Source: Anoplopoma fimbria
Lineage: Eukaryota > Chordata > Actinopteri > Perciformes > Anoplopomatidae
Assembly (NCBI RefSeq): GCF_027596085.1
Contig: NC_072457.1
Location: forward strand, 27,554,831-27,618,830
Length of the DNA stretch: 64,000 nucleotides
Direction: 5' to 3'
Shown here: in pieces, positions 1-13,399 of the stretch
Layout of the letters: every line of letters starts with the position of its first letter
How positions within the stretch are numbered: the first letter of the stretch is position 1
Program-made: the position numbers and the translations under genes
The notes under the pieces: generated by a model
Seen by the model: the letters and a program-made list of their open reading frames with translations, nothing else
What the model was told of the DNA's origin: nothing
Databases searched by the model: none

Positions 1-560
1 ATACACATACTATACAACTACACAGACAATAATACACAAACTATACAACTACACAGACAATAAATACACATACTATACAACTACACAGACAATAAATACA
101 CATACTATACAACTACACAGACAATAAATACACATACTATACAACTACACAGACAATAAATACACATACTATACAACTACACAGACAATAAATACACATA
201 CTATACAACTACACAGACAATAAATACACATACTATACAACTACACAGACAATAAATACACATACTATACAACTACACAGACAATAAATACACATACTAT
301 ACAACTACACAGACAATAAATACACATACTATACAACTACACAGACAATAAATACACATACTATACAACTACACAGACAATAAATACACATACTATACAA
401 CTACACAGACAATAAATACACATATACTATACAACTACACAGACAATAAATACACATACTATACAACTACACAGACAATAAATACACATACTATACAACT
501 ACACAGACAATAAATACACATACTATACAACTACACAGACAATAAATACACATATTATAC
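1..560. repeat. 32-bp minisatellite, about 17 copies, in fgf8 intron
   Basis: Head-to-tail copies of a 32-bp AT-rich unit containing ACTATACAACTACACAGAC run from the window edge to about 556. Most copies are identical. An early copy near 33-45 is altered, the copy near 421 has an extra TA, and the last copy decays (CATATTATACAATAAAATAA). The left end is outside the window, so the true copy number is unknown. There are no unique spacers between units, so this is a simple minisatellite. Confidence 0.97.
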
Positions 561-1534
561 AATAAAATAAAAATAGAATAAATTATAATTACAAAAAAAT
601 AACATTTAAGTGTCTAATTTATACAGTAGCCATATATCAGCACAGTTAATGAGGGAAAATATTCACAATATCGCGAGAATATAGGTGTAATTAGCTTTTG
701 AACGTGTATTTGCCTAAATAGCAAAACTGTTAAGCTACCTGAGGTGGCGTAAATTGAAATATTTAAGTCTTAATTTTATTATAAAAGCGGAACAAATGTC
801 CACACGTGTTAATATATTCAGGGAGAATATTGTGTTTGAAATGGTGAAGAATGTTAAACCTAAAGCCCCAGTGTGTTATTGCCAGATCAGTCCAAACCGA
901 TGACAGCTAAAGGTCATCCTTTCTTACATTTCAATGCTTTTAAACCTCGGGAAAACAATAAAATAGGAAACGTGTTCACTTTACAAACACAGGAATTGTT
1001 GAAATCCAATGGTGCGTGGGATGGTGTTGAAACGCAGTAAAAAAAAAAATGATGTCGTTTTTGGCAGCTTGCAGGAAAACGTTTGAGCCAGGAGAAACAG
1101 TAGCAGCAATTGTAAACACCATTAGTGGCATCAGTGTTGCCATCCTTTATGGCCTTTATGAAAGTGAATTATTTCTTTAGTGTGTTTGTACTCTAGAAAG
1201 TCCTTGACACCTGTTATGATGGACTTCAAGGGGGAGAGTCTTTGCTTCCAGCAGGGAAAACTGTCTTAAATTTAATCAGAGCAGAAAATCCTGTCACCAA
1301 AGGATTTTGGTGTGCCGAGCCATCTTTCCACCAGAGCCACCACCACCATCCGTCCTCTTCTGAATGCCTGCCGCCTGCTTTTTTGGAGACGCATTTTACG
1401 AGGAATTTTCATTGCTTTACAACTCAATGTATGACTCAATTTATAAGGAGCGGTGAAGTCAGCATCTTCACTTTATACCTTTTCCTCTCCTTGCGTCTCC
1501 TGTGTGCTCTTTTGTCTTTTAAATTTCTCGGCCT

Positions 1535-1569
<35 letters not shown>

Positions 1570-1576
1570 CTCTCAG

Positions 1577-1608
<32 letters not shown>

Positions 1609-2100
1609 GGAGAGAGAGAGTCGGTCATGCACACATTGGCTGCACATCCTAAGTGGGTGTCACTCTTGTAACCGGCCCAAATCTGACCGCTGCTCTGTGC
1701 TTGTGGCTGTGTCCCTGACCGCAGTATTCTCACTCTCCTTTATCCGCAGTCTGAGCTGCATCACAGCACAGCATTTTACAGACGTTCAACAACAATCGCG
1801 CCGTGCAAAATCACTATCATTTGGTGCTATTTTGGAAGGCTTGCACGCTTTGTTCAAGGCGTCTGCTGGAGCATAAAAGGGTTAAGAGTTAAATTTATAT
1901 GTCATCTTCATGATTCTGGGTCACTGCACATGAAAAACTATTTAATGGCATTTAATGATGTACATGATGTAATTCCAGTTACATTTAAAGTCTCCACCAT
2001 ACTTCAGGAATATACCATATGTGTAACATGATAATCTGATTGTCTGCACCGTGTCAGAACTGTGTCATCTCATTATTTGTGATCTGTTTTGTCTGTGCAG
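561..2100 (+). other. fgf8: fgf8 intron (3' part)
   Basis: Non-coding sequence up to the splice acceptor (pyrimidine-rich tract ending GTCTGTGCAG at 2100). I found no upstream fgf8 coding exon here; the exon encoding the heparin-binding core start must lie left of the window. Apart from the CA microsatellite near 1540-1603 it is AT-rich single-copy-looking sequence without recognisable features. Confidence 0.75.
1536..1619. repeat. (CA)n microsatellite, interrupted, with GA tail
   Basis: Two CA tracts separated by ACTCTCAGAC and followed by a short GA run. Translated open frames over this stretch are repeat artefacts. Confidence 0.95.
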
Positions 2101-2769
2101 CTAAACTGGAGGTGGAGACGGACTCTTTTGGAAGTCGTGTTCGCATTAAAGGGGTGAAGACGGGATACTACATATGTATGAACAAACGGGGGAAGCTGAT
2201 CGGCAAGGTAATCTGGAATTCATAGTTTTGTGGCTGCATATGACTACAGCAACTTCTTGAAGTTTGTTCATGTTAGTCCAGATTTGCACTTTTTGGTGAC
2301 ACATTGGAAGACACATTGGAAGCTATAACACATTTGCATTTTTTATTTCCCTGAGCAGTCATCTCAAGGTTTCAAAGGGTATTAGACTGTCTGGAAATAA
2401 AAACGATGTTTCCGCTTCCTGGAAAACCTTCAAACATACCTCAACCTCTCCCCCTCTCTTTCTCTTTCCCAGCGGAAAGGACGAGGCAAAGACTGCATCT
2501 TCACCGAGATCGTTCTGGAAAACAACTACACGGCGCTGCAGAACGCCAAGTACGAGGGCTGGTACATGGCTTTCACACGCAAGGGCCGTCCGAGGAAGGC
2601 CTCCAAGACCAAGCAGCACCAGAGGGAGGCCCACTTCATGAAGCGTCTACCCAGGGGGCACTTACTGAGCGAGAGGAGACCGTTTGATGTCCTTCCTCTG
2701 CGTGTCCCTGCGCACCCTTTGAGCAAGCGGACTAAACATTCCCATCACCAGCGCTCGGGGGGCCGCTGA
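2101..2769 (+). CDS. fgf8: fibroblast growth factor 8 (3' two coding exons, partial)
   Basis: Exons 2101-2207 and 2473-2769 (stop TGA 2767-2769) encode the C-terminal 133 whole codons of an FGF8-subfamily ligand. This is a secreted, heparin-binding morphogen acting through FGFR-IIIc receptors in midbrain-hindbrain, limb and somite patterning. The first exon enters with codon phase G|CT. It carries the core motifs FGSRVRIKG and [13 protein letters not shown]. The second carries [36 protein letters not shown] and [13 protein letters not shown], which fit FGF8 better than FGF17 or FGF18. The donor at 2208 (GTAATC) and acceptor at 2472 are canonical, and the 107-bp exon length looks right for this family from memory. 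The tail after the RPFD motif is unlike the usual FGF8 ending and finishes in a His/Arg-rich stretch. Upstream exons, including the signal peptide, are outside the window. It could be the fgf8b co-orthologue; fgf8a cannot be excluded. Confidence 0.93.
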
Positions 2770-3330
2770 GCACTGAAACCACTGAGGGAGAACTGTTGAC
2801 GAACCAGCACAGAAGAACCACTACAAGGGGGAAACAAGTGCTCTCAGAGAAATTAACTTTTACAGTCAAGTGCCCATACACGTTTTGCCTCATTTTGTGG
2901 ACTTTGTGTAATTTCTTTGTACTGGATTGTATGTAACCATTGACTATCTAATCTGCTAGTTATTTCCAATTCAGACAAATTTTAGGACAGATTTTTACTA
3001 GTGAAATCGGGGGGAGTGGGGGCATTTAAAGCACAAAAGAGCTCAACAATACTTTCATGAATGAAAAACCTCTGATTAGAAGTTGGCCAGCTCAGCAGCA
3101 AAGACTTTTTAAAACAGAAATGAGTACAATGAAGCTAGACACGGCAGCTATCTGTGGATTTTCTTGTGGTTGCAGCATCAGTTGACATGCTATCCTGCCT
3201 TTAGGAGGCCATTCTGGAGACATTTTTAACCTGTTTTTTTTTTCTACATATATGAATATATTTTTACTGTAAAAATGTAAATGAATGATGGAAATATTTA
3301 TTGTAGAGTGTATATTAAAACCACTAAAGA
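2770..3330 (+). other. fgf8: fgf8 3'UTR
   Basis: AU-rich sequence directly after the fgf8 stop, with TATATGAATATATTTTT-type tracts near 3248-3265 and a candidate ATTAAA polyadenylation signal at 3314-3319. The 3' end is inferred. Confidence 0.55.
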
Positions 3331-5289
3331 ATCAGTTCACAAGCTGCAAGGCTTTTTCTTGTGTGGTTGTTTTGGGACGGGAAGCTAGCATACATTGTTG
3401 GTTGCCCCCCAAAACTGTTGTTTTTTTTCTTCTTCTTCTCCAAGCTGGAGACCCAGATAACTGAGGGGCAATATCTGTGACAGGCTACTGAATTCAATGT
3501 GCTCAGCAAGTGAGACTTGGGCCTGAATGGCCTGAGCTATGCATTAAAAGCGATGAGGTCAGCCCACCATTTTGGCCCAAACAAAGGTTACCACCATGTA
3601 GTTGCATTTCTCACGATCGCACACCGTAACCCTCTGATCAAATGGGCCCTTTGTGAAACCTCATATAAAAGGGCATGTTATACAATAGTGGGTTCGAATA
3701 ATAACACGAGGAGGGGTCAGTTATCAAAAAGAAGCCAGTCACACAGGGAGGGGTAAGGGGTTGAGGGGAGGTTTGCGGAGAGAGGGAGTCGAAGGGTTGC
3801 AGAAAAAAGCATCGGGGCCTGTGTGGCAAAATGTGGCATCGGCTGAAAGAGGGGGAATGGCTGGGAAGAGGCATTCGGGGAATGAAAGGGAGGCAGAAAA
3901 GAAACCCTCTTCCCAGAGGCAGTTGAGCATGACCATCAGAGGCCAAACGACAGGGAGGAAGAAGACCCTGAACAGAGGGACTCGGCTGCTCTCACAGTGC
4001 ATGAGCTGGATGTCCAATTTGTTAGTTGGTGTTTGCTGCCGGGGGAATCTGTTTTGACAGCAGCTCAAGCTTTGCATAGCAGATTGTAAAGCATTAAAAT
4101 AAATAAGGAAAATTAAGACTTCAGAATGAATGCTTGGTATTCACTGATTGGCTTTCGGCCGACTTCTTACAAGATATATTTAAGTAATATTAACCAGACT
4201 CCTTTTCAAGTATGTATGAATGCATTTTTGTCAAACGTTCCAAAAAAAAAAAAAAAAAAAAAGTCCTTCACAAGAATTTGCAAAACAACAGGACAGGCTG
4301 GGTTCAAAATGTTTTCTTATATTCCTGGTCCATCCATCTGGAGGAAGACAAAGCACAATAGTGAGAGACCTGTGGTTTTGTCTCTGCTTTTTACACTTGC
4401 TCTCTGGGTTTGGACAAGTGGTAAAAAAATGCAAGGAATCACAAGCTTGAAACACACTATATTTAAATGCCATTGTCTCTTTTAAACAGAAATGGGTTTT
4501 TTTTTTAATCCACTGTCTAAGTATTTCTGACTGGACAGTGTTTTTTAAAATCAAACTTGCTGAAAAAGTGGACAAATATCCCCTTTTTAAGCATGGATCT
4601 GTACAATTATATTTGTTGTGCACATGTCATATTAACATAGAATAAATCCAAGCATCAAATCATTTTTGCATTCGTCCTTGCTAGACAATAATATCAAATC
4701 CGTTTGGAACAAGGCCCTGCGTCTGTTGCACATATTTTTAACTTGTGTGTATTTAGTTTTAGCAGGAGCCCACAGAGTCAGAATGTCCTTTTGTTGTAAA
4801 GAAAAACAGTAACACTAGCTTGCTCGCTGGCCAGAGTTTCAGTAATGGCTTTCAGGGTGGCCCGCTACATGCAAGGAACATGAGGGTATTCAGTTAACAC
4901 AAATGGGATGTGCTCGTAACAGTGACCCTGGAACGAACAGGGATGAGGCATTGTGTGTTTTGAGTGTTTTACAAGGACATCACTGAAAGGAGGGTGGTAG
5001 GTTATGTGACCCCCCCCCACCCCCCCATTAAAATTGTTCCTAAGTAGGTTTGGTAACAAGAAGCAAAAATTGATAATGTTTTGATACAATTAAACTTAAT
5101 AATGTAATAATATTTTTCTGTTATAAACAATTAATTTGCGAAAACACTCGTGGATCAGCTACAAAGTTTATAAATCAGGTTTTCAGACTTAAAAAACATT
5201 TGTAATATATTTAATTGAATATGTCTGTATCAAATATAAATGGCAGAACAAAGTAAAACACATTATCGTCTCGCTCCCATAGTCCGATT
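3331..5289. other. fgf8-dpcd intergenic spacer (convergent genes)
   Basis: Space between the 3' ends of fgf8 (+) and dpcd (-). I found no gene in it. It holds a poly(A) tract at about 4242-4261, a poly(C) stretch near 5012-5026 and short homopolymers. Open frames here have no recognisable domain or codon structure. FBXW4, which lies between FGF8 and DPCD in human, is not seen. Confidence 0.7.
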
Positions 5290-7442
<2,153 letters not shown>

Positions 7443-7478
7443 GTTTCTGAAGATGTTTTCTGTTTCCGGACTCCAACC

Positions 7479-7492
7479 GTAACCACGGCAAC
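7479..7492. promoter_or_regulatory. RFX X-box (ciliary promoter motif)
   Basis: GTAACCACGGCAAC fits the X-box consensus GTNRCC-N(0-3)-RGYAAC exactly, with a 2-nt spacer. RFX factors switch on cilium genes through such boxes close to the start codon. The next bases (CGAGGTTGC) form a second inverted half-site, so GGCAACC..GGTTGC is itself palindromic. The likely target is dpcd. Confidence 0.72.
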
Positions 7493-7642
7493 CGAGGTTG
7501 CTACGCGATATAAATAAGAAAACCCTTATAGAATAAATAAAACCATTACATCTTAAAAGTTATTACAAGAACAACGATGTAATAACAGGTGTAATATGTG
7601 GATTTTGGGTTAATTAAAAAAAACAACCCAAAAAAACATGTG

Positions 7643-7653
7643 ACCCGGAAGTG
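7643..7653 (+). promoter_or_regulatory. ETS/GABP-type site
   Basis: ACCCGGAAGTG matches the strong ETS (GABPA/ELK) core common in TATA-less housekeeping and bidirectional promoters. It sits about 45 bp before the putative poll leader donor. Confidence 0.55.
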
Positions 7654-7696
7654 AAACGGAACAGATGGTATGACGTATGGGTCCGTCTGAACAGGG

Positions 7697-7898
7697 GTAA
7701 GAGGCAAACACAGTTTAAAGAGTTATCTGCGTCAAACATCTTATATTTGGATATTTTAGAATGAATTAAGGCTGAATTGAAATATAAAGTGAAAAGTTGA
7801 AGCAGTCAAAATACTTTCGGTTTGTTGTTTAGGACGTTAGCTCACGCTAAGCTACATGAGATAACGCTAACACACAGATCAGTGTCTCAGCCTGCATC

Positions 7899-7940
<42 letters not shown>

Positions 7941-8469
7941 TAATAATAATGCATGATGAGTGGACTGCTGTGTCAGCTCACTGGATATCTGCACTGAGTA
8001 CACAGTGCAGAAACAGCTCCCACTCTTTGGTATGTGTGTATCCACATATAATAGAATGCACTACTTATAGTGTTAAGAACACACACATGTTGACTATGCA
8101 GAGTCCTTTTAGGCAGTAACTATAGGATACATGTACTGCTTTGTACGTGGTTCAATGGCACAAAGCACACATACTTCAGTGCTGTAGGACTCCAGAGTCC
8201 AAACCCTTGTATTTTGAAATTTCACTACACTACACTAGTGGGAAATATTGCATTTTTTCTTCATTTATGTGACACTAGTTACTTTGCAGATTGATGCTTT
8301 ACTTTCATAACGAATGATCATATTATCAATTCTAATGATTTAGTCATGTAGATTACAGTATCCAATAGTTTTAAAAGTAATACAATTACACAACTTATCT
8401 TCCAGACTTGTGGGTGGGTTTTACAAAGTTGATACAACCCAATAAATAATTTTGCTCTCTATGTCACAG
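7697..8469 (+). other. poll: putative poll 5'UTR intron
   Basis: The acceptor TATGTCACAG at 8469 lies 29 nt before the poll ATG, implying a spliced leader; the best donor upstream is ACAGGG|GTAAGAGG at 7697. The interval is AT-rich and contains an (AAT)n tract. No coding sequence is seen. Confidence 0.55.
7897..7950. repeat. (AAT)n microsatellite
   Basis: About 17 AAT/ATA triplets with one phase slip near 7940, inside the putative poll leader intron. Confidence 0.95.
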
Positions 8470-8498
8470 GCCACTGGCTCCCCCCTTCAAGAAACAAG

Positions 8499-8618
8499 AT
8501 GGAGCATCCCCACGGGATTATGAAAGCCTTTCCTAAAGTTAAACGAACTAGAGTGTTACAGGGAAAGGATGCACCACCAGTAAAGAAGAAACCTGACGAA
8601 TTTGATATCACAGGTTCT

Positions 8619-8681
<63 letters not shown>

Positions 8682-10333
8682 AGTGAGTGAGAGAGACTGA
8701 AAAAAATGTCAAATTGAAGCCTGAAAATGCAACATATTTGCTTATTGTAACACATTCTTCTCTTTTGAAACAGGAAACACTTTTGATGGTGTCACAGTCT
8801 ACATCCTGCCTGCTGGAATAGGAAATGCCAGATGCCAGATCTTTCAAAGACAAATTCGGCAGAATGGAGGACAGACGGAGAGTTCACTGTGTCCCAGTGT
8901 CACTCATGTTGTTGTGGATGACAACATGGACTGTGACAGGGCCCTGCGCTTACTAAAAGTGGATGTTATGCCCTCTGGAGTCCAACTGGTGAAATGCGTT
9001 TGGTTGAGCTCGTGCATCAGTGAGAAACAACTACTGGATGTTGACAGCTACAGCCTTCTCTTACCCAAGAGGTTAGTGACCTAGTAGTCCTGTTTTAGAA
9101 TGCAAACTTTTATCTGTACCTCATGATGATTCCAGTTTATCAAACACACAGACTTGTGCTTGTCAATACACTACAGTGAAGCAAGCCATGGTGAATGTGT
9201 ATCTACTTTTCCCTTGTACGTCACAATTACCACTTAAAATTGAAGTATTTACAAAAGTGTGTTGACATGGAGACAGCAAATATATGTTAGACAATTCAGT
9301 GAGTCATCAGTTTTATAACGTCTTTTGATGTCCTCCCAACTTAGAGAATCGGAGACACGGCATGAAAATATTAAAGAAGAGCCGCTGAATGTCAAGCCCA
9401 CTGACGAAACTATTGCGGAGCCAGTGTTTGATCAGACCAAGCAAGAGGAGACCATAGACACGGTAGGTTTCCAAGTCATGTGTACAGGTTTTAAAGGTTT
9501 TGCAGTCTTTTGAGTCAGTAATTGTTTTCCACAATAGGGGACAAAAGCTTGACCTTGAACACAAAAAACAACAATCTTTTTTTCTTTCTTTTTTTTTATA
9601 GTTTAACATTACATTTTTTCTTTCAGACAATCCCAGACACTAAAGAGGAAGTGCGAGGTGAAGAAGACGGGGTCTCACAGAGTGACCTGGAAGCTCTCAT
9701 CAGTGGCCAGCACCCCAAAGAGGAGACTCCTGGCCCCAGCCTAGACCCCGGTCCAGACTCTGCTGCTCAGATGGTGGTCTCAGGGAAGTGGGTCTGTGCC
9801 CAGTCCTCTCACTCCAAAATCAATAACTTCAACAAACACATCACTGACAAACTAGAAGTGCTGGCTAAGGCCTACACAAACCAGGGGGACAGGTGGCGGG
9901 CGCTGGGCTACTCCAAGGCTGTCAACGCACTGAAGAGTTACCACAAGCCTATTACATCATATCAGGTAACCTAATGCAGATGCTTTTACTATCATGTTGT
10001 TTGTAGTGTCAGTAATGTGTGTAGTTGTTGGATATACTGTAGCAATACTTTTTATTGAATGACAGGCAAGTACAGAGATTGTTTTTTGAGCACAATACAG
10101 GGATTATTTTGCGTATATTCCTTTTTGAATTGCAACTTGTTTTTATTTGTTTTAGGAGGCTTGTCAAATCCCAGGAATTGGTAAACGCATGGCCGACAAA
10201 ATTGTCGAGATCATGGAGAGCGGTCACCTGCGGAAGCTCGACCACCTCGGGGAGGCTGTGCCAGTATTGGAGCTTTTTACTAACATCTGGGGCGCAGGAA
10301 CTAAAACTGCACAGCTGTGGTACCAACAGGTAA

Positions 10334-10408
<75 letters not shown>

Positions 10409-12170
10409 AGACACAGACACACACACAAACACATTGAATCAAAATACCACAGGCATTCTTTAATTTAATGTGACTTCAAGCTTGCACTTCAACATTGTGA
10501 AAAGATACGTTTTTGTACAAACTGAGTTGTCAGATAATACAAAAGAAATAGTCATATTAAAATAAATTGTCCAGGCCGATATAGTACCAATATTATGTTA
10601 TTGGGAGTGTTTTGTGGTAAATTGTCCCTTAAAGCTCTGGGCTGTAACGTTTGATCTTAATAAGGTTGATATCTAATGTGAGAAGGACACAGGAGGCATA
10701 TATCTAATATACAACATACTGCATTCTTTGAAGATTTCTCAAAATTGGTATTTATCTTTTAGGGATTTCGCACACTGGAGGACATCCGCACAAAAGCCCA
10801 CCTGAGTAACACTCAGAAAATAGGACTTAAGCACTACGATGACTTGTTAGACCGCATGCCCAGAGAAGAAGCAACAGCCATACAGAACGTGGTAATGCAT
10901 CTTCATTTGTCCCAATATCTACATGTATAATTCTGTGATGATATGTTGTGATATGTTTGCTTCTTTCACCACTTTAATATGTTTATTCAAGCACATAGAG
11001 GTGAGATATCTTTGAGAAAGATTCCCCCCCGTTTAACCCTCAGTCATTTGGAAGCAGGAGGCTTGAAGAAGGAAAAAGTTGTGTCAGCTTTCTTTGACTG
11101 CTTGATAATGGTCAAACCAGACTGTGTTCTCACAAAGTGGAGCATCCCAAAGGGGAAAACTGACTCTTGAAACCTTAAAAAAGTAGCTGCATTTTAAGTT
11201 AGCCAGATACCTGTTCACTCCAGAGCGTCGAGTACAACGTTAGTTGTTTTCATATTGTATTACCTGGATTTTCTTTTTCCTTCAAAGCTGCCAGATAGAA
11301 AGTGCGCATTAGATAGATGACTAAAGCATGTGTACTCCCTCAAGCTTGTCAAGTATAAGCAATGCTTTAGCAGGCCTACCTCCCAGTATTTGGCTTACTT
11401 GTTTGCCAGTGGCACCGTAAAGACAAGAGAACATACAAAAGAAACACTGCTTTTCTATTATTGAGAAGCCAAAGATTTAAATAAGCTCCATCACTCTTGG
11501 ACAGATGATAACCTATATTTTGTGTCTTTTTTTTTTGTTGGGTGTATGTGCAGCTGAAGGATGCTGCCCAGGCCATAGACCCAGGCATGGTAGCGATGGC
11601 GTGTGGCTCCTATCGTCGGGGAAAGGCCACATGTGGAGATGTCGACGTACTTATATCTCATCCTGATGGCAAGTCCCACAAGGGGATTTTTAGCAAGGTG
11701 TTACAGAACCTCCATGACAGCGGTAAGCTCCATCTTCTCAAGCATGTCTTATTCTTACATTTGTTTTCCTTAAGAGAAACCTAAAAAAAACATCTGTTTT
11801 ACTTTAAGGGTTTTTGACAGACGACCTGGTGAGCAACGAGGAAAATGGTGAGCAGAAGAAATACATGGGTGTGTGCCGTTTGCCAGGACCTGGCCAACGC
11901 CACCGCAGGCTGGACATCATCGTAGTGCCCTACAATGAGTTCGCCTGTGCTCTCATGTATTTCACCGGGTCGGCGCACTTTAACCGCTCATTGAGAGCCC
12001 TGGCAAAGACAAAAAGGATGAGCTTATCGGAGCACTCGTTGAACAAAGATGTGGTGCGTCAGGGAAGCTTGAAGGTGTACGGCGGCACTCCATTTGCTAC
12101 ACCGACAGAGAAGGATGTTTTTAGTCTTTTAGGCATACCATACAGACAACCTCATGAAAGGGACTGGTGA
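8499..12170 (+). CDS. poll: DNA polymerase lambda
   Basis: Eight coding exons: 8499-8613, 8774-9071, 9345-9462, 9627-9965, 10156-10329, 10763-10891, 11554-11722 and 11809-12170 (TGA). Phases close to 567 aa, against 575 in human as I recall it. This nuclear family X polymerase fills gaps in base excision repair and NHEJ. The BRCT domain spans about residues 40-138 ([19 protein letters not shown]). An acidic, Ser/Pro-type linker follows to about 230. The 8-kDa lyase domain contains [16 protein letters not shown], with K305 the likely Schiff-base lysine (human K312). The polymerase core has [16 protein letters not shown] with catalytic D420 and D422, and RRLDIIVVP with D483. [10 protein letters not shown] and the C-terminal ERDW are intact, so the enzyme should be active. 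The start ATG precedes HGIMKAFPK, equivalent to human RGILKAFPK. The exon 1 donor (GTTCTA) is weak, and CA/TG tracts follow the exon 1 and exon 5 donors. Confidence 0.97.
8622..8678. repeat. (TG)n microsatellite 8 nt after poll exon 1 donor
   Basis: An uninterrupted TG run starting immediately after the 5' splice site at 8614. Confidence 0.97.
10335..10430. repeat. (AC)n microsatellite 5 nt after poll exon 5 donor
   Basis: GTAAG of the donor runs straight into a pure AC tract (to about 10402), followed by ACAG-type variants to 10430. Confidence 0.97.
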
Positions 12171-13012
12171 GCATTTGCCAATCACCAGGCCGGTCACAAC
12201 GTCTTGGCGGTTTTTATAGAAAATCATAATGATAATGACGACAATGCAAACTGCAGTTATGCTCAAACAGCCATTTTTAAGGATGTTTTACTGCTCCACA
12301 GATCATGCAGGAGCCCTGTTTTACTTGAATGATGATTTTATTCTACAAGATGCTGGGTTCACTCAAATGCAAAACAACTTATTTTCTCACTTATCCCTAG
12401 TTATATCAGTTGTTGTTTAAGTGGTTTTTGGCAAGGTTTTAAGATGTCTGCCTCTGAAACGCCTGCTACCACCCCAACACAATACAATGAATTTAATTTT
12501 GTTGTGGGATCCAGAGCCTTTAAAGATAAAAAAATGTTTTTTGTAGGGACAGTTTCTTCAGCCGAAGGTAGCCGGATTCAGCTGAGCAACCGAGAACATT
12601 GTTTAAAGTTAATTTGCTATTAAGTTTTGTTAAGTTTTTTATATTAAGTCGATATTAAAACTTCCATTATAAAAAACTGGCAGCAAAGGTTTCAAAGGCA
12701 AGTGTCTCAAAACTTCGACAGAAACTCCCCAAACTATGCACAGGACTAGACACCACTAGAGGTAAGTGGAAAAATATGTAATATTGCAGGTTGAGTGAAC
12801 TGGGCCTCTTTAAAGACATTTTAATATAGAAGATGCTTAAAATGGTGGATTGTATTAAAGATAAGTAATGATAATAAAACTTATCAAAGGGTAATATCAG
12901 ATCTCTTCCTGTGTTTTTGTAATTTCTTTCAGAACACATTAGTTTACTGTTTTAGTCTGAAAATTAAGATATGGTTATATTTGCAGTATAAGCTGGCTTG
13001 TAGACTTGTGAC
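12171..13012 (+). other. poll 3'UTR and intergenic sequence
   Basis: AT-rich sequence after the poll stop. A candidate ATTAAA polyadenylation signal is at 12654-12659. Nothing else is recognisable. Confidence 0.5.
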
Positions 13013-13395
13013 ATACATTACATTACATTACAGTCATTTAGCAGACGCTTTTATCCAAAGCGACTTACAGGAAGTGTATTCAACATAGGTATTCAAGAGA
13101 ACTACTAGTCACCAGAAGTCATAAGTGCATCTCCTTTCTTAAACAAGCATCTTAAAGCATAAACCAGAGCAAAAGTATAGTGCAGAGGCAAATTACTACG
13201 AAAACAATAATTGCAACAGACTAATACGAATATAATAAGTGCTACAAACTACTACGAATAGGATAAGTGCAGTAAACAAATACAAATTCAATAAGTGCAG
13301 CGAACTGATACAAATACAGTAAGTGCAACAACTAATACGAGTGCAATAATACTGCATAACTTGTCAACAATTTAGAAATGTGTCATTGAATACGG
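13013..13395 (-). repeat. fish dispersed repeat with internal 28-bp tandem units
   Basis: The left end (about 13013-13075) holds AGTCATTTAGCAGACGCTTT followed by ATCCAAAGCGACTTACA. On the minus strand this resembles the 3' tail of the SINE at 30006-30272. The body contains a 28-bp unit repeated about four times perfectly in register (13220-13247, 13248-13275, 13276-13303, 13304-13331), each carrying a variant of TAAGTGC and ACTAATACGA, with degenerate flanking units. I recognise the pattern from fish genomes but cannot name the family with certainty. Confidence 0.7.
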
Positions 13396-13399
13396 TCTA

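Larger units (their letters stand above)
7443..7700. promoter_or_regulatory. shared dpcd/poll bidirectional promoter
   Basis: This is the space between the dpcd start codon and the inferred 3' end of a non-coding poll exon 1, where GTAAGAGG at 7697 looks like a donor. It holds an RFX X-box at 7479-7492, an inverted partner GGTTGCTAC just downstream, an ETS-type ACCCGGAAGTG at 7643-7653 and a CRE-like TGACGTA near 7671. I see no TATA box in a convincing place. Transcription starts are inferred. Confidence 0.65.

Noticed and set aside
1..560. Regular 32-bp repeats could suggest a CRISPR array
   Set aside because: Units are directly contiguous with no unique spacers, and the context is a vertebrate intron; it is a minisatellite.
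4231..5089. Open frames between fgf8 and dpcd, including ones with a poly-Lys or poly-Phe run
   Set aside because: They arise from homopolymers (poly A at 4242) and have no conserved motifs or exon signals; no sign of an FBXW4 remnant.
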